A DNA stretch of 64,000 nucleotides, taken from Neoceratodus forsteri. Lineage: Eukaryota > Chordata > Ceratodontiformes > Ceratodontidae. The stretch is from the NCBI GenBank assembly GCA_016271365.2, contig CM057452.1, positions 830,272,001 through 830,336,000 on the forward strand. The letters are read 5' to 3'. Below are positions 1 through 9,566 of the stretch, piece by piece (within the stretch, counting starts at the first letter, position 1; every line of letters starts with the position of its first letter). Both the position numbers and the translations under genes were made by a program. A model generated the notes under the pieces. The model was not told where the DNA came from and searched no databases. It saw only the letters and a list, made by a program, of their open reading frames with translations.

Positions 1-335
1 TTTGCCTTCTTAACTATCTGCCCTTCCACCCTCCATTTCTCCTTGTACTCTGTTCTGTCCTCCTCCTCCTTCTTCCTTCTGTGTACTTTTATTTTATGCC
101 TCCTAAAGGCTATTTTTTTTTCCTTTACTGGTCTTGCTACCTCTCTAGAGAACTTTGCTGACCTGTCTTATGCATTGTTCTGTGGCTCTTTCATGTCCCC
201 CTCTGATTGCAGCCCACTGCTCCTCCACTCCCCCCTGTTTCTGTATGCCTGCCAGGGCATCCAAGAGGACTTCCCTCATTTCATTAAAGTCTACATGTCT
301 GAAGTCCATGACCCTTGTCCTTGATAGATACAGAT
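1..335 (-). mobile_element. CR1 LINE fragment (linker between endonuclease and RT)
   Basis: On the minus strand this matches the part of CR1 ORF2 between the endonuclease and reverse transcriptase, as seen in copy 3 (about 10230-10780). A tract corresponding to 'valid/drawn from first-strand' text such as REVARPVKEKKIAFRR can be read, with stops and frameshifts. It continues off the left edge. The pyrimidine-rich look of the plus strand is simply the complement of the purine-rich CR1 linker. It is a decayed fragment without coding capacity. Confidence 0.6.
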
Positions 336-339
336 ACAG

Positions 340-691
340 GTATGGGGGTTAAAAAACGAAACAGACACTCTAGCTAGGGCAGGGTAACAAATTAATTTCA
401 GGGTAACAAAAGGGAGAGGTAGGAGTAGAACGGGAGTCAGAAAGGGGCAGAAGGGTACAGAGAAGTTTGAATAGACACTAGGCAAAGGAGGAAAGATCAT
501 GAGAGTGGTACAGTTCAATGGGTGTGAGGCCGCAGTCTTTCAAGACACCTTCTGGATACTGAGGTGCTGCTCCATTTCTACCCACCTCACTCAATTGTGG
601 GCACAGGTTGCTGGACTCTGGGCCAAACTGGCAAGGGTACAGAGGACCTTCTGCTCCACCCAGGGGCCTCCAAGTCTACCACTGCTCCTCC
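340..691 (+). mobile_element. CR1 copy 1, 5' segment (start of ORF1)
   Basis: This aligns by eye with the 5' region of CR1 copy 3 (8380-8690). It holds the start of ORF1 near 499, where a short cysteine-containing stretch (FNGCEAAVF, then CC) parallels the CNGCGTAVF...CCPIC zinc-finger-like motif of copy 3. The element is interrupted at about 692 by the minus-strand LINE X and resumes at about 3479. It is the outermost, oldest layer of a nest that ends near 8285. Confidence 0.6.
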
Positions 692-3478
692 AGTGGATTT
701 ATTTTTATATATGTATTTATTTCAAAGTTCAAAAATACACCTTTGAGCAGAAATGCTCATTTACAAAGGTTCTTCATCAGAATAACAATTTGTTTACACC
801 ACGTCAAAGACAGTATTAAAACTGATTAAAAAAGGCTGGACAATATTGATTAAGTGACATAACAAAACAGAATGAGTAACATAAGTACCATTTTGGCAAT
901 ACAGGGTGAACAAAAGTTAACATTCAACAGGTCAAATAATACAAAGCATAACACAGGCACCAGGAGCTATACAAAGGTAGCAGCCCATCTGGGCATTGTC
1001 AAAGGTTAAGTCTGTGCATTTTTACTGCACACTGGAATGGAGAAGAGTCACATGCATGAGGAGACTGTGTGGTGGGTAAGATGCTGGCATCATGTGCATG
1101 TGTAAGAGGGGACCTTAGGAGGCAGAAGCACCATTATCAGATGGTGCAAGGGCTGGGTTGGGTAGGGGTGCAGTTGGCAAGTGACAGTGCATGGGATGGG
1201 GTTCCATTAGGAGAAGCAGCTATATTTGGAGCCAGGTAGGAGCAAATTTAGAATTTCCTATTTGAAAGGACCCAGCTTAGTTGGTGTCTTTTGTATTACC
1301 TGAAGTTCATTAAGCCAGCTTGGTGCCCTGATTGCAAAGGAGCATTTGGCTAGAGCTGTTCGGTTAAATGGAACAGCCAATGTACCGATAGTCATGCCTC
1401 TGGTTGGATAAGGATTTGGGGCAGGTTGTAGGAGACCTTGCAACCCAGTGGGGTCAGGCCCATGATGGTTTTCATGCCTAACAGGCTGGTTTGATATTTT
1501 ATTCTGTCCTGTAGGGGAAGCTAGTTTGTGAGAGAGTAAAGAGCGCAGGTGTGCAGGAATTTATCAGCCCCAGTTACAGAGGCAGGCTTTGTTCAGGACT
1601 AACTGGACCCTATTTACCACAGTGTCTGTTGCACGCCCATAGTCTGTTAAGCCATAGTCAACTATGGGGAGGACGGAACTTGTAACTGCCACTTTTTTGG
1701 CTTCCAGGGTGAGGGTGTGCCTATGCCTATATAGTGCTCCTAGTCTCCTGTTAATGTTGCAGACAATTTGGTCGACATGTAGTGCAAATGTTAGAATCTG
1801 GTCGATGGTGACCCCGAGGTATTTGAAAGTGTCTAGCTGTTCTAGAGGGTCACCCTTACTGTTAAGGATGTTGAGCACTTGTACCTTAGTTCTCTTCTGT
1901 GTATTTGAGAAGGGCATTTTTTTGGTCTTGTAGTTGAGCACAAGCTTGTTCTGCTGGAACCAATTGTCAAGAGATGCAAAGTTGCACTGGAGGTCTTGAG
2001 TAAGTAAGTCCTGGCAGGGGTTACTTGCACTGATGACTACATCATCTGCATAAAGTAAGACATTGGAACTAGGGCAGGCTTCGGGAAGGTTATTGATGAA
2101 GAGGCTGAACAAAAGGGGCCCCAGGATGGAGCCTTGCAGCACACCCGATGTGACAGGCCTGGCATCAGTGAGCTCTGCATTTATCTTAACCTGTTGTGAT
2201 CTGCCTGAGCGGTAGCTTTTAAACCACAGCATAGTGTCAACAGAGAGATCCAATGTGGGTAGCTTTGTTAGTAGTAGCGCATGGTTTACTAACTCAAAGA
2301 CCTTGGTGAAGTCTATGTAGATAGAGCCCACCAGGCGTCCTTTGTCAAGAGCCTTGTGTAGTATGATTGTGTATTCGATCAGTGCAGTGGAGGTGCTGTG
2401 CATTTCATGGAAACTGTGTTGTTGTTCACATTGGACATTATGCTGGCTGAGGCATGAGATGAGTTGGTCAGATATAATGCTCTCGAGTGCTTTGGACAGT
2501 GGGGAGAGAATAGATACAGGCCTGTAGTTTGCAGCTAATGTGCAGTCTCCACTTTTATGGATGGGGGCAACCAGGGCACATTTCCATTCCTTGGGGAACT
2601 GTGAGAATCTGAGGGACAGGTTAAAAAGTTTAGTCAGCGGGATGGCGAGCTCATCCAGGACCAGGGCAACTAGTTTCATATCAAGTGAGTCACGTCCCAT
2701 TCTTGTTTTCCCCAGTACTCGCTTAACATAGCAGATCTTGTCCTTTACCAAGACAGATCTGAAGTGTAATTGTGGCCTACATTGGTCTTTTTGGGTGTCA
2801 TCACGGGATACAGTGGTGGCAGTGGATTTGTCTTCAGGGGGGAGGATGGCACTAAGGTCAGAGAAGGCTTTATTTAATGAATTGGCTATCTCAGTAGGGT
2901 CAAGTGTGATGCTTCCATTTGAGCTGAGCATTGTTGCTGACATTTTATCACCCCTACCCAGGAGATCCTTTAGCAATTCCCAGAATGCCTTCCCCTTTCC
3001 CCAGCAGCTAGTTTGCAACTCTTTATAAATGTTAGCCTTAGCCTGTCTCATATTTTTAGTGCACCTATTCTTAGCTGCCCTGTATTCCTGCCAGTGTGCC
3101 TGCATGCCAGATTCCTTGGCTTTGTGCCATAGGTTGTCCCTGTCCCACATTTGAGCAAGCAGTGATGGTGTAACACATGTGGCAGAGTCCCCTTGGATGG
3201 CCCGCTTCTTGAAAGGGTTAAATTTATCTGAAACAGTATTAAACACAGTTATGGAATGGTCAAGGGCTGCATCAATGTTGGTGGTGGAATCTAACTGGCT
3301 CCAGTTTAGTTGGGCCAAGTGCGCCTTGAATGCACTCAGTGCCCCTTTGCAGAGTACCTTATTGATTCCTGGGCAGAAGCAGATAAAATGGACTTTGGGA
3401 GGCTCTGGGAGGGTGGTGTTGATGGGAAGAGTGCACACTCTTCAACTTATACCACTGCAGAATTCTTTTGCTGTACTA
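692..3478 (-). mobile_element. LINE family X copy 1 (Jockey-superfamily, 5'-truncated)
   Basis: A minus-strand non-LTR retrotransposon inserted into CR1 copy 1. The 3' end lies at about 692. Nearby is a stem-loop (about 735-770) shared with two other copies (13968-14401 minus and 27571-29520 plus), which defines the family. The element reaches only to just downstream of where an endonuclease domain should be, so it is 5'-truncated, as LINE insertions usually are. The RT is closest in style to the Rex1/Babar-CR1 part of the Jockey superfamily; exact clade assignment needs a tree. Confidence 0.75.
1564..3438 (-). CDS. Reverse transcriptase of LINE X (624 codons, uninterrupted, 5'-truncated)
   Basis: This is the longest open frame in the window. 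The order is a post-endonuclease linker (residues 1-230), then RT fingers with a KSGDC..NYRPVSILSPLSK block (about 295-316). Motif A is YIDFTKVFE with the catalytic Asp near residue 376, then SGVLQGSILGPLLF (about 431-444), then the YADD motif at about 463-466. A thumb region with a PIVDYG block follows. RT copies LINE RNA into DNA at a nicked target. Motif A has FTKVFELV where relatives have an AFDTV-type sequence, so the second Asp is missing. There is no endonuclease domain and no initiating context I trust, so the frame is a remnant rather than a functional ORF2, although no stop has yet broken 1.9 kb. Confidence 0.8.
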   Translation of the reverse strand: MCTLPINTTLPEPPKVHFICFCPGINKVLCKGALSAFKAHLAQLNWSQLDSTTNIDAALDHSITVFNTVSDKFNPFKKRAIQGDSATCVTPSLLAQMWDRDNLWHKAKESGMQAHWQEYRAAKNRCTKNMRQAKANIYKELQTSCWGKGKAFWELLKDLLGRGDKMSATMLSSNGSITLDPTEIANSLNKAFSDLSAILPPEDKSTATTVSRDDTQKDQCRPQLHFRSVLVKDKICYVKRVLGKTRMGRDSLDMKLVALVLDELAIPLTKLFNLSLRFSQFPKEWKCALVAPIHKSGDCTLAANYRPVSILSPLSKALESIISDQLISCLSQHNVQCEQQHSFHEMHSTSTALIEYTIILHKALDKGRLVGSIYIDFTKVFELVNHALLLTKLPTLDLSVDTMLWFKSYRSGRSQQVKINAELTDARPVTSGVLQGSILGPLLFSLFINNLPEACPSSNVLLYADDVVISASNPCQDLLTQDLQCNFASLDNWFQQNKLVLNYKTKKMPFSNTQKRTKVQVLNILNSKGDPLEQLDTFKYLGVTIDQILTFALHVDQIVCNINRRLGALYRHRHTLTLEAKKVAVTSSVLPIVDYGLTDYGRATDTVVNRVQLVLNKACLCNWG

Positions 3479-6146
3479 GCAGGACAAGGCAGCTGAGAAG
3501 AGGCACCTGTCACAGTGGGAAGGGAGAATTGGGGGGGTCCTCAGAAGTGGAGGCCCCAATGAACAAGGAAGAGTCCCCCAGCTGAGGAGGAAGAAACTTC
3601 TGGTGGCTCTATTGTTAGGGGGATAGACTTGGGAGCAGAGGAGGCAGGGACAGGAAGGTGAAGTGCCTCAGAGGTACCGTGGCTTGTAGGGCTGGAGAGC
3701 ATATCCAAAGGATCGCTAGGGAAGTAGGAAATGGAAGGGAGCTAGATGTCATTGCCCACTTGGGAACAATTGACTTGGGAAGGAACAGGGTGTGAGTAGT
3801 GTAGGATAACTTCAAGGAGTTGTGGAGGAACCTTAAACAGGTACATGCACAGTGGCTTTTTCCAAGATGTAACCAGTATATGGCCCATGAAATGTAAAAC
3901 TACTCTGCACAAGGGCACTTCATGACCAGCTAGAGGCATGGTGCAAGAAGTAGGGTGTTGACTACATTGTGGACAGGGAGGCAGCCTGGGAGATATGGGC
4001 CTCCATAGAGGGGATGGCCTGCATCCTTCCAGGAAGAGGACTGCAGTCCTTGGTAGGAGATTTAAATGCTACTTGGATGAGCATTCAAATTAGCCGAGGG
4101 GCAGCAAAACAAAGAGAGGCAAAAATCACCCCCCTAATGACGGAGCAAAAGGGAGGAAAGGCCAGGGGAGAAAACTCCCCTAGGGCAGAGGTGCTGAATG
4201 ACAGGGATGGTGACAAAACAGAAGAAGGGGGGAATGAAAATCAGGTAAGAGAGGGTAGAGGATTGAAGAAGACAAGGAATTAGGAAATTAAAGTGGTAAG
4301 AGGAAAGTCAGTGACAGCTTCAAGGAAAAACACAGTCAGATATAAGAGGGGGAAGCAGGGCAGTGGGGAAGGAAGATGTTGAGAGCCATGTTCGCCAATG
4401 CAAGTAGTCTTGGAAACAAAATTCCAGACATGGAAGCCATCATGGTTGAGACTGACTTGGATTTAGTGGCCATTACAAAGTTGTAGTGCACTGAGCACCA
4501 CAACTGGGACATGGCCATACTGGGCTACTCTGTGTTCAGGAGAGACAGGGCAGGGAGGAGGGGTTGTTTTATATGTGAGGGAGGCAATCAAGGCCACGGA
4601 GGTACAGGAGTACCAGGAAGAGAAGGAACGGCTGAAGGTGCTGTGGGTCATCCTGGAGACAGACTCTAGGGCTGCTAACCATACTGGGGTAGTATACAGG
4701 CCTCCAGCAGAGGGAGAGGAGTTGAATACAGCACTTGAGGAAGCCATCATCAGAATAACAAGTAAGGGGGAGGAGCTACTAATTGATGACTTCAATCTGC
4801 CAGATGTGAAGTAGAGCCTTCCAGCTGCAGCTTTCACAAGGAGTATGGCAATCCTTGTCTCCCTACAAGGAGCTTTTCTCAGGTAGCTAATCAAAGAACC
4901 CACTAGGGCTGGAACAGTGCTGGACCTGATTTGTACAAACATGGACAACATTGCAGACGTCACAGAATGCAGTCCCTTGGGTACCATTAATCACTGTACA
5001 GTGTGGTTTAACATTAAGACAGGAGCAGAGGCAAACCAGATAAGGATGAGGGTCATGGACTTTAGGAGGGTGGGTTTTAAAGAAATGGGGGACTACCTCA
5101 GAAACTGCCTCTAAGGGGTGGTTGTAAGGGAAGAGTGGAGGCACAGTAGGTAAAAAAGAGAGGGTATAACTAAAGCAACTAATCTCTGCATGAAAGAAAT
5201 AAGTAAAAGCAGAAGGAAAAAGAGACTGTTATGATTCTCTAAGGAAGTGATAAATATGGTAAAGGAAAAATGGGTGGCATTCAGGAGGTATAAGGAAACA
5301 CAGAGGGGGTGGACAGGGAGTTATAACCAGTAAAGCAGAGGAAAGCAGGATAGGGAGTAAGGGCAACACAGATGCAGACGTGGGAAAGAATTGCCAAAGG
5401 GGTCATTGAGGGGGATAAGACTTTCTTCAGATACATAAGAGAGAAGAGGAAACCAAGAGGAGGGATAATGAGGATTAGAGGGGACGAAGGGAGGGGTAGA
5501 CTGTCTTCACAGTGATGTGGGGGAAGGACCACAAAGGAGTAGAGTACTGTGGTGGAAGTCCATTTTCAGAAGTAAGAGTCTGCAAGGGACTTGCAGCTCT
5601 AAAGCTGGACAAACCTACTGTATGGGACTGGATGGAATACATCTGAGAGTTCTACAGGAACTCAGAGAGGTGCCAACTGCCCCACTGACAGCATTATTCA
5701 ATAGCTCATGGAAGCAGGCATGGTTCCAAAGGACTGGAAAAGAGCTGAAGTGGTCCCTCTGCATAAGAGTGCCAGCAAGGAGAAGGCTAGTAACTATAGG
5801 CCAGTCAGTATTACAGCAGAGGTGGGGAAATTAATGGAAACCTTGCTAAAGAAAAGACTGTTTGAGTATTTTGAATCTAGTGGGCTGCAAGACCACAAGC
5901 TGGATGAATTAATTGGGGAGGAGTTCATCCCAAAGGAATCTGATGGATTTTTTTCACTGGGTGGAGTGGACGTGGTCCATCTGACTCAGTAAGGCCTTTG
6001 ACACTGTGTCACACAAGAAGCTGATAAAGAAACTGAGCATCCATGGGGTGGGATCCGAAGTGTTGAATTAGGTTAGAAACTGGTTCACGGATAGGAAACA
6101 GAGGATGGTGGTAAATGGCACTCACTCAAATGAAGGACGAGTGACA
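3479..6146 (+). pseudogene. CR1 copy 1, central segment (ORF1 end, ORF2 endonuclease and early RT)
   Basis: Continuation of CR1 copy 1 after the LINE X insertion. From 3480 to about 4085 a decayed ORF1 esterase domain can be read (a DVIAHLGTID-like block near 3745-3780). ORF2 starts near 4380: endonuclease blocks (NASSLGNK near 4395, a DDFNLPDV block near 4785, a GTINHCTVWF block near 4980), then RT blocks (ASNYRPVSITAEVGKLMETL near 5785-5840). Several frameshifts and stops break every domain. The element stops abruptly near 6146 inside the RT and resumes at about 8043 after the nested CR1 copy 2. Confidence 0.75.
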
Positions 6147-8042
6147 AGCGATACAGAAAATCAGGAAGGGAGGAGGATAGGGAAGAATATCTACAAGAAG
6201 CAAAGGAAGTGACAGGGGGGTAAGGGTAGCCAAGGGGGCAAGAGAACTCAGGCTGGTGCAGGGCATAAAAAAGGGGGAAAAGACTTCTTTAGGTACATCA
6301 GGGAGAAAAGAAGCTGTAAGGACCAAATTGTAAGAATTAAGAAGGAGGGGGGATGGGTGGAAGAGTGGGGTGAAAAGACAGAAGTGCTCAATGACTACTT
6401 CCGTTCAGTCTTTACGAAAGAAATGGAGGGGGTGCTACCCACAGTAGGAGAGAGGATAGAAACAGATGGGAGGGGGATGATGAATGGAGAAATCACAGTG
6501 GGAAGGGTGCTGGAGGGGTTAAGGGCATTGAGGGTGGACAAGGCACCAGGACCAGATGGAGTATATCTCAGAGTGCTGAGGGAGCTGGCAGAGGTCCTGG
6601 CAGAACCCTTGGCAGAATTATTTTTTTCATCTCTAGACACAGGATACATACCCCATGACTGGAGACTGGCTCATGTGGTTCTCCTCCACAAGAGTGGACC
6701 CAAGGACGAACTGGGGAACTATAGGCCAGTAAGTCTAATGTCCAAAATGGGGAAGCTAATGGAGACCATCCTAAAGGAGAGGCTAGGGGCACTACTGGAG
6801 GTGAACAGGGTGCAGGACGGGAGGCAGCATGGCTTCCTCAAGGGTAGGTCATGCCAGACCAACCTGGTGGAATACTATGACTGGGTGACTAGGCTAACTG
6901 ACAGGGGCCATGCAGTGAATGCCTTGTATCTAAACTTCAGTAAGGCCTTCTATTCAGTACCGCATGGGAGACTTAGAAGCAAGCTACAGGGCACAGGGGC
7001 AGGAGCAAAACTGGTGGTGTGGGTGGAGAACTGGCTAGGCAGAAGAGGTTGGTGGTAGATGGGGAATACTCATCCCCTAAGCCTATAACAAGTGGTGTTC
7101 CACAGGGGTCGGTGTTGGGCCCAATGCTGTTTGGCATATTTATTGCAGACTTCTCGGAGGGCATCAGCAGCAAAATCAGCCTATTTGCGGATGACACCAA
7201 GATGAGAGTGATGGTGAATGACCAGGTTGGGTGGCGGGGGCTACAGGAGGATCTGGCAAGGCTAGAGGCATGTTTTGACAGATGGCAGCTGGGGTTCAAT
7301 GCAAAAAAATGCAAAGTACTGCACTTTGGAACAAATAATTTGAGGACAAGCTACCATCTGGAGGGGGTGCGGCTGGAGGTAACAGAAGAGAAGAAGGATC
7401 TGGGGGTGCTCATCAAGGGAGCAATGAACAGATCCATGCAATGCAGAAAGGCAGCAGCAATGGCCAACAAAATGCTGGGGTGCATTGCAAGGAGCATTAC
7501 CTCGAGAAGAAGGGAGGTTATTCTGCTGTTATATAGATCGTTGGTTAGACCCCACCTGGAATACTGTATGCAGTACTGGCACCGGTACCTACAAAAGGAC
7601 ATTAGGCTGCTGGGGGGGGTGCAACATGGGGCATATGAGGTCAGACTACGAGAGTTAAACATGTACACACTGGAGGAGAGGAGGGACAAGAGGGACATGA
7701 TTGAGACCTTCAAATACATGAAGGGATAATCAAAACAGACACAGAAGATCTGTTCAGGAGGAGGGTGGGGAGAGACACTAGGGGCCATGACATGGCATTG
7801 AAGAGGGGTAGATTCAGGAGGGAGGAGAAGAGACATTTCTTTACGGAGAGGGTGGTGGCAAAGTGGAATGCACTACTGGCTGAGGTGGTGGCATGTAACA
7901 CAGTGGAATGCTTCAAGAAGGGGTGTGACAGGGCAAATGGGAGGGTAAAGGGAGGGAAGGGTAGGGGGTAGGGCAGCTGCTGAATAGGGAGTTAGCTGCA
8001 ATCTCAAGCAGCCTAGATAGCTGGCAACTTTCGTATGTTCAT
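6147..8042 (+). mobile_element. CR1 copy 2, nested in copy 1 (5'-truncated ORF2)
   Basis: A younger CR1 that interrupts the RT of copy 1. It begins in the ORF2 linker and runs to the 3' UTR. Two long overlapping frames encode most of the RT. 6357-7058 has VDKAPGPDG, NYRPVSLMSKMGKLMETIL and NFSKAFYSV. 7019-7729 has SGVPQGSVLGPMLF, LFADDTKM, RPHLEYCMQYW and the YTLEERRDKRD tail block. One indel near 7030-7050 separates the frames. Catalytic Asp residues of motif C (ADD) are present; motif A reads YLNFSKAFYSV, so its catalytic Asp is replaced by Asn. Confidence 0.8.
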
Positions 8043-8285
8043 ATATTAGTAAGTGGGGTGCCAAAGGACTTAGTTCTGGGACCAGTCCTCCTCAATGTGT
8101 TCATAAGAGACATTGTTGAGAAACTGGAAAGGAAGGTGTGCCTTTTTGCAGATAATACCAAACTCTGCAATAGGGTGAACACTCTGGAGAGGTAGGAATA
8201 ATGGGTAGTGATCTGGGGAAACTCAAGGAGTGGTCTAAAGCATGGCAGTTGGGGTTCAATGCCAAAAAGTGCAAGATCAAGAGTA
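8043..8285 (+). mobile_element. CR1 copy 1, 3' segment after nested insertion
   Basis: Plus-strand CR1 RT sequence that resumes the motif broken at 6146. A SGVPKDLVLGPVLLNVF block and LFADNTKLCNRV (8056-8185) follow on from the VVNGTHS-type block at about 6110-6125, which proves that 6147-8042 was inserted into one older element. The Asp pair of motif C reads ADN, a loss of a catalytic residue. The segment ends at a C-rich run near 8290 where CR1 copy 3 begins. Confidence 0.65.
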
Positions 8286-8492
8286 GCTCTCCCTCCCCCC
8301 CCCCAGCTGCTGGAGGTCTGACTCTGAGCAAGGAAGAAGGAGACTACCAAAGAATACAGGAAGTTCCTGTCCCAGAACAGGAAGGGTAAGAGCTGTAAGG
8401 GCACATAGGCAGTAGGAAAGTAGGTGGAAAAATAAATAGAGGGAGGAGAAAGTAAGAATACAAAGCAACAGGAGGGGGCCACAAAATAAGAC

Positions 8493-9418
8493 ATGATGGG
8501 AGTGATGCAATGCAATGGCTGTGGGACAGCAGTCTTCCGGAAGATATTCTGAAGGCTGCAATGCTGCCCTATTTGCAGACACCTCTCTAGTCTGAGGGAG
8601 GATGTTGCCCATCTCCAGGCTGACCTGGCTAGGATTCATGAAACCTCCTCCCCCACCCTGGGACCACCAGGGCTACCGCCACTGCCTCAGAGGTTGCCAA
8701 GAAAGAAGAGCAGTTGGACCAAGGTGAGCTCAGGGAGGGTGAGGGTGGTGGAACAGAGGCACATCCCTCCAGTTTTACCTCTCCACAATTCATATGCCAT
8801 TCTGGTGGAGAGTGGTTCCTCTATGGAGGCACCTGCAGTGGAGACCAAGGAGGATGCTGGGAACCTCCACAAAGGAGACCCACAGAAGGGTGGCACGGGA
8901 CCCCACAGGGGAAGGAAACAACTCCTGGTGGGGGACTCAATCATTAGAGGGGTAGAACTGTGGGTGGATGGGACAGGGAGGTAAGGTGCCTGCCTGGCGC
9001 CATGGCTTGGAGGGACAGGGAGCAAATCCTCAGGATCGCAGGAGCAGTTGCATGGAGGAGGGAGCTAGATGTCATTGTCCACCTAGGAACAAATTACCTG
9101 ATTGGGAATGGGATCAGAACAGTGCAAGAGGAGTTTGTGGAGTTGGGAAGGGGCCTTAGACAAGTAGCACATATGGTAACCTTCTCGGAAGTGCTGCCTG
9201 TCTATGGCAAGGGTGGTGCTAGGGTACTCCACACCATGAGATTCAATGAATGGTTGAAAAACTGGTGCGGAGCTCAGGGTTTTGGCTTCATTGGGGACTG
9301 GGGGTCCACCTGGAGGGATACAGGCCTATACTGGCGCGATGGTCTGCATCTGTTCGGGAGCGGAACCAGAATCCTAGGTGATAGGTTTAAATGCTTCATT
9401 GGCAAGCATTTAAACTAG
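8493..9418 (+). pseudogene. CR1 ORF1: zinc-finger-like N terminus plus SGNH esterase domain
   Basis: ORF1 of CR1 elements is an RNA-binding protein with a PHD/zinc-finger-like region and an SGNH-type esterase. Both are seen here. Near the start, CNGCGTAVF followed by CCPIC gives a Cys pattern. From about 8915 the esterase blocks follow in order: LLVGDSIIRG (GDS nucleophile), VIVHLGTNY (GTN oxyanion block) and WRDGLHL (Asp-His block). An in-frame TGA lies near 8550 and a frameshift near 8970, so it is no longer intact, but all esterase catalytic signatures survive. The start at 8493 is chosen because it leads straight into the Cys motif. Confidence 0.75.
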
Positions 9419-9566
9419 CCAAGAGGGGGCACTGAAAAGGAGCAGGGAAATCCCAGCCTCCTCCCACAAAATAGGGAGCAGGATAGGGGTAAATGAAGAA
9501 AAAGGCAAAGGCAGTAAGGACAGAGATGGGGCTAAAAGAGGTAAGGCCATCAAAAAATGGAGGGTA

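Noticed and set aside
768..830. TTCATCAG (CTGATGAAG on the minus strand) as another hammerhead near the LINE X 3' end
   Set aside because: No GAAA box or cleavage triplet at suitable spacing; the hairpin is the LINE X terminal stem-loop.
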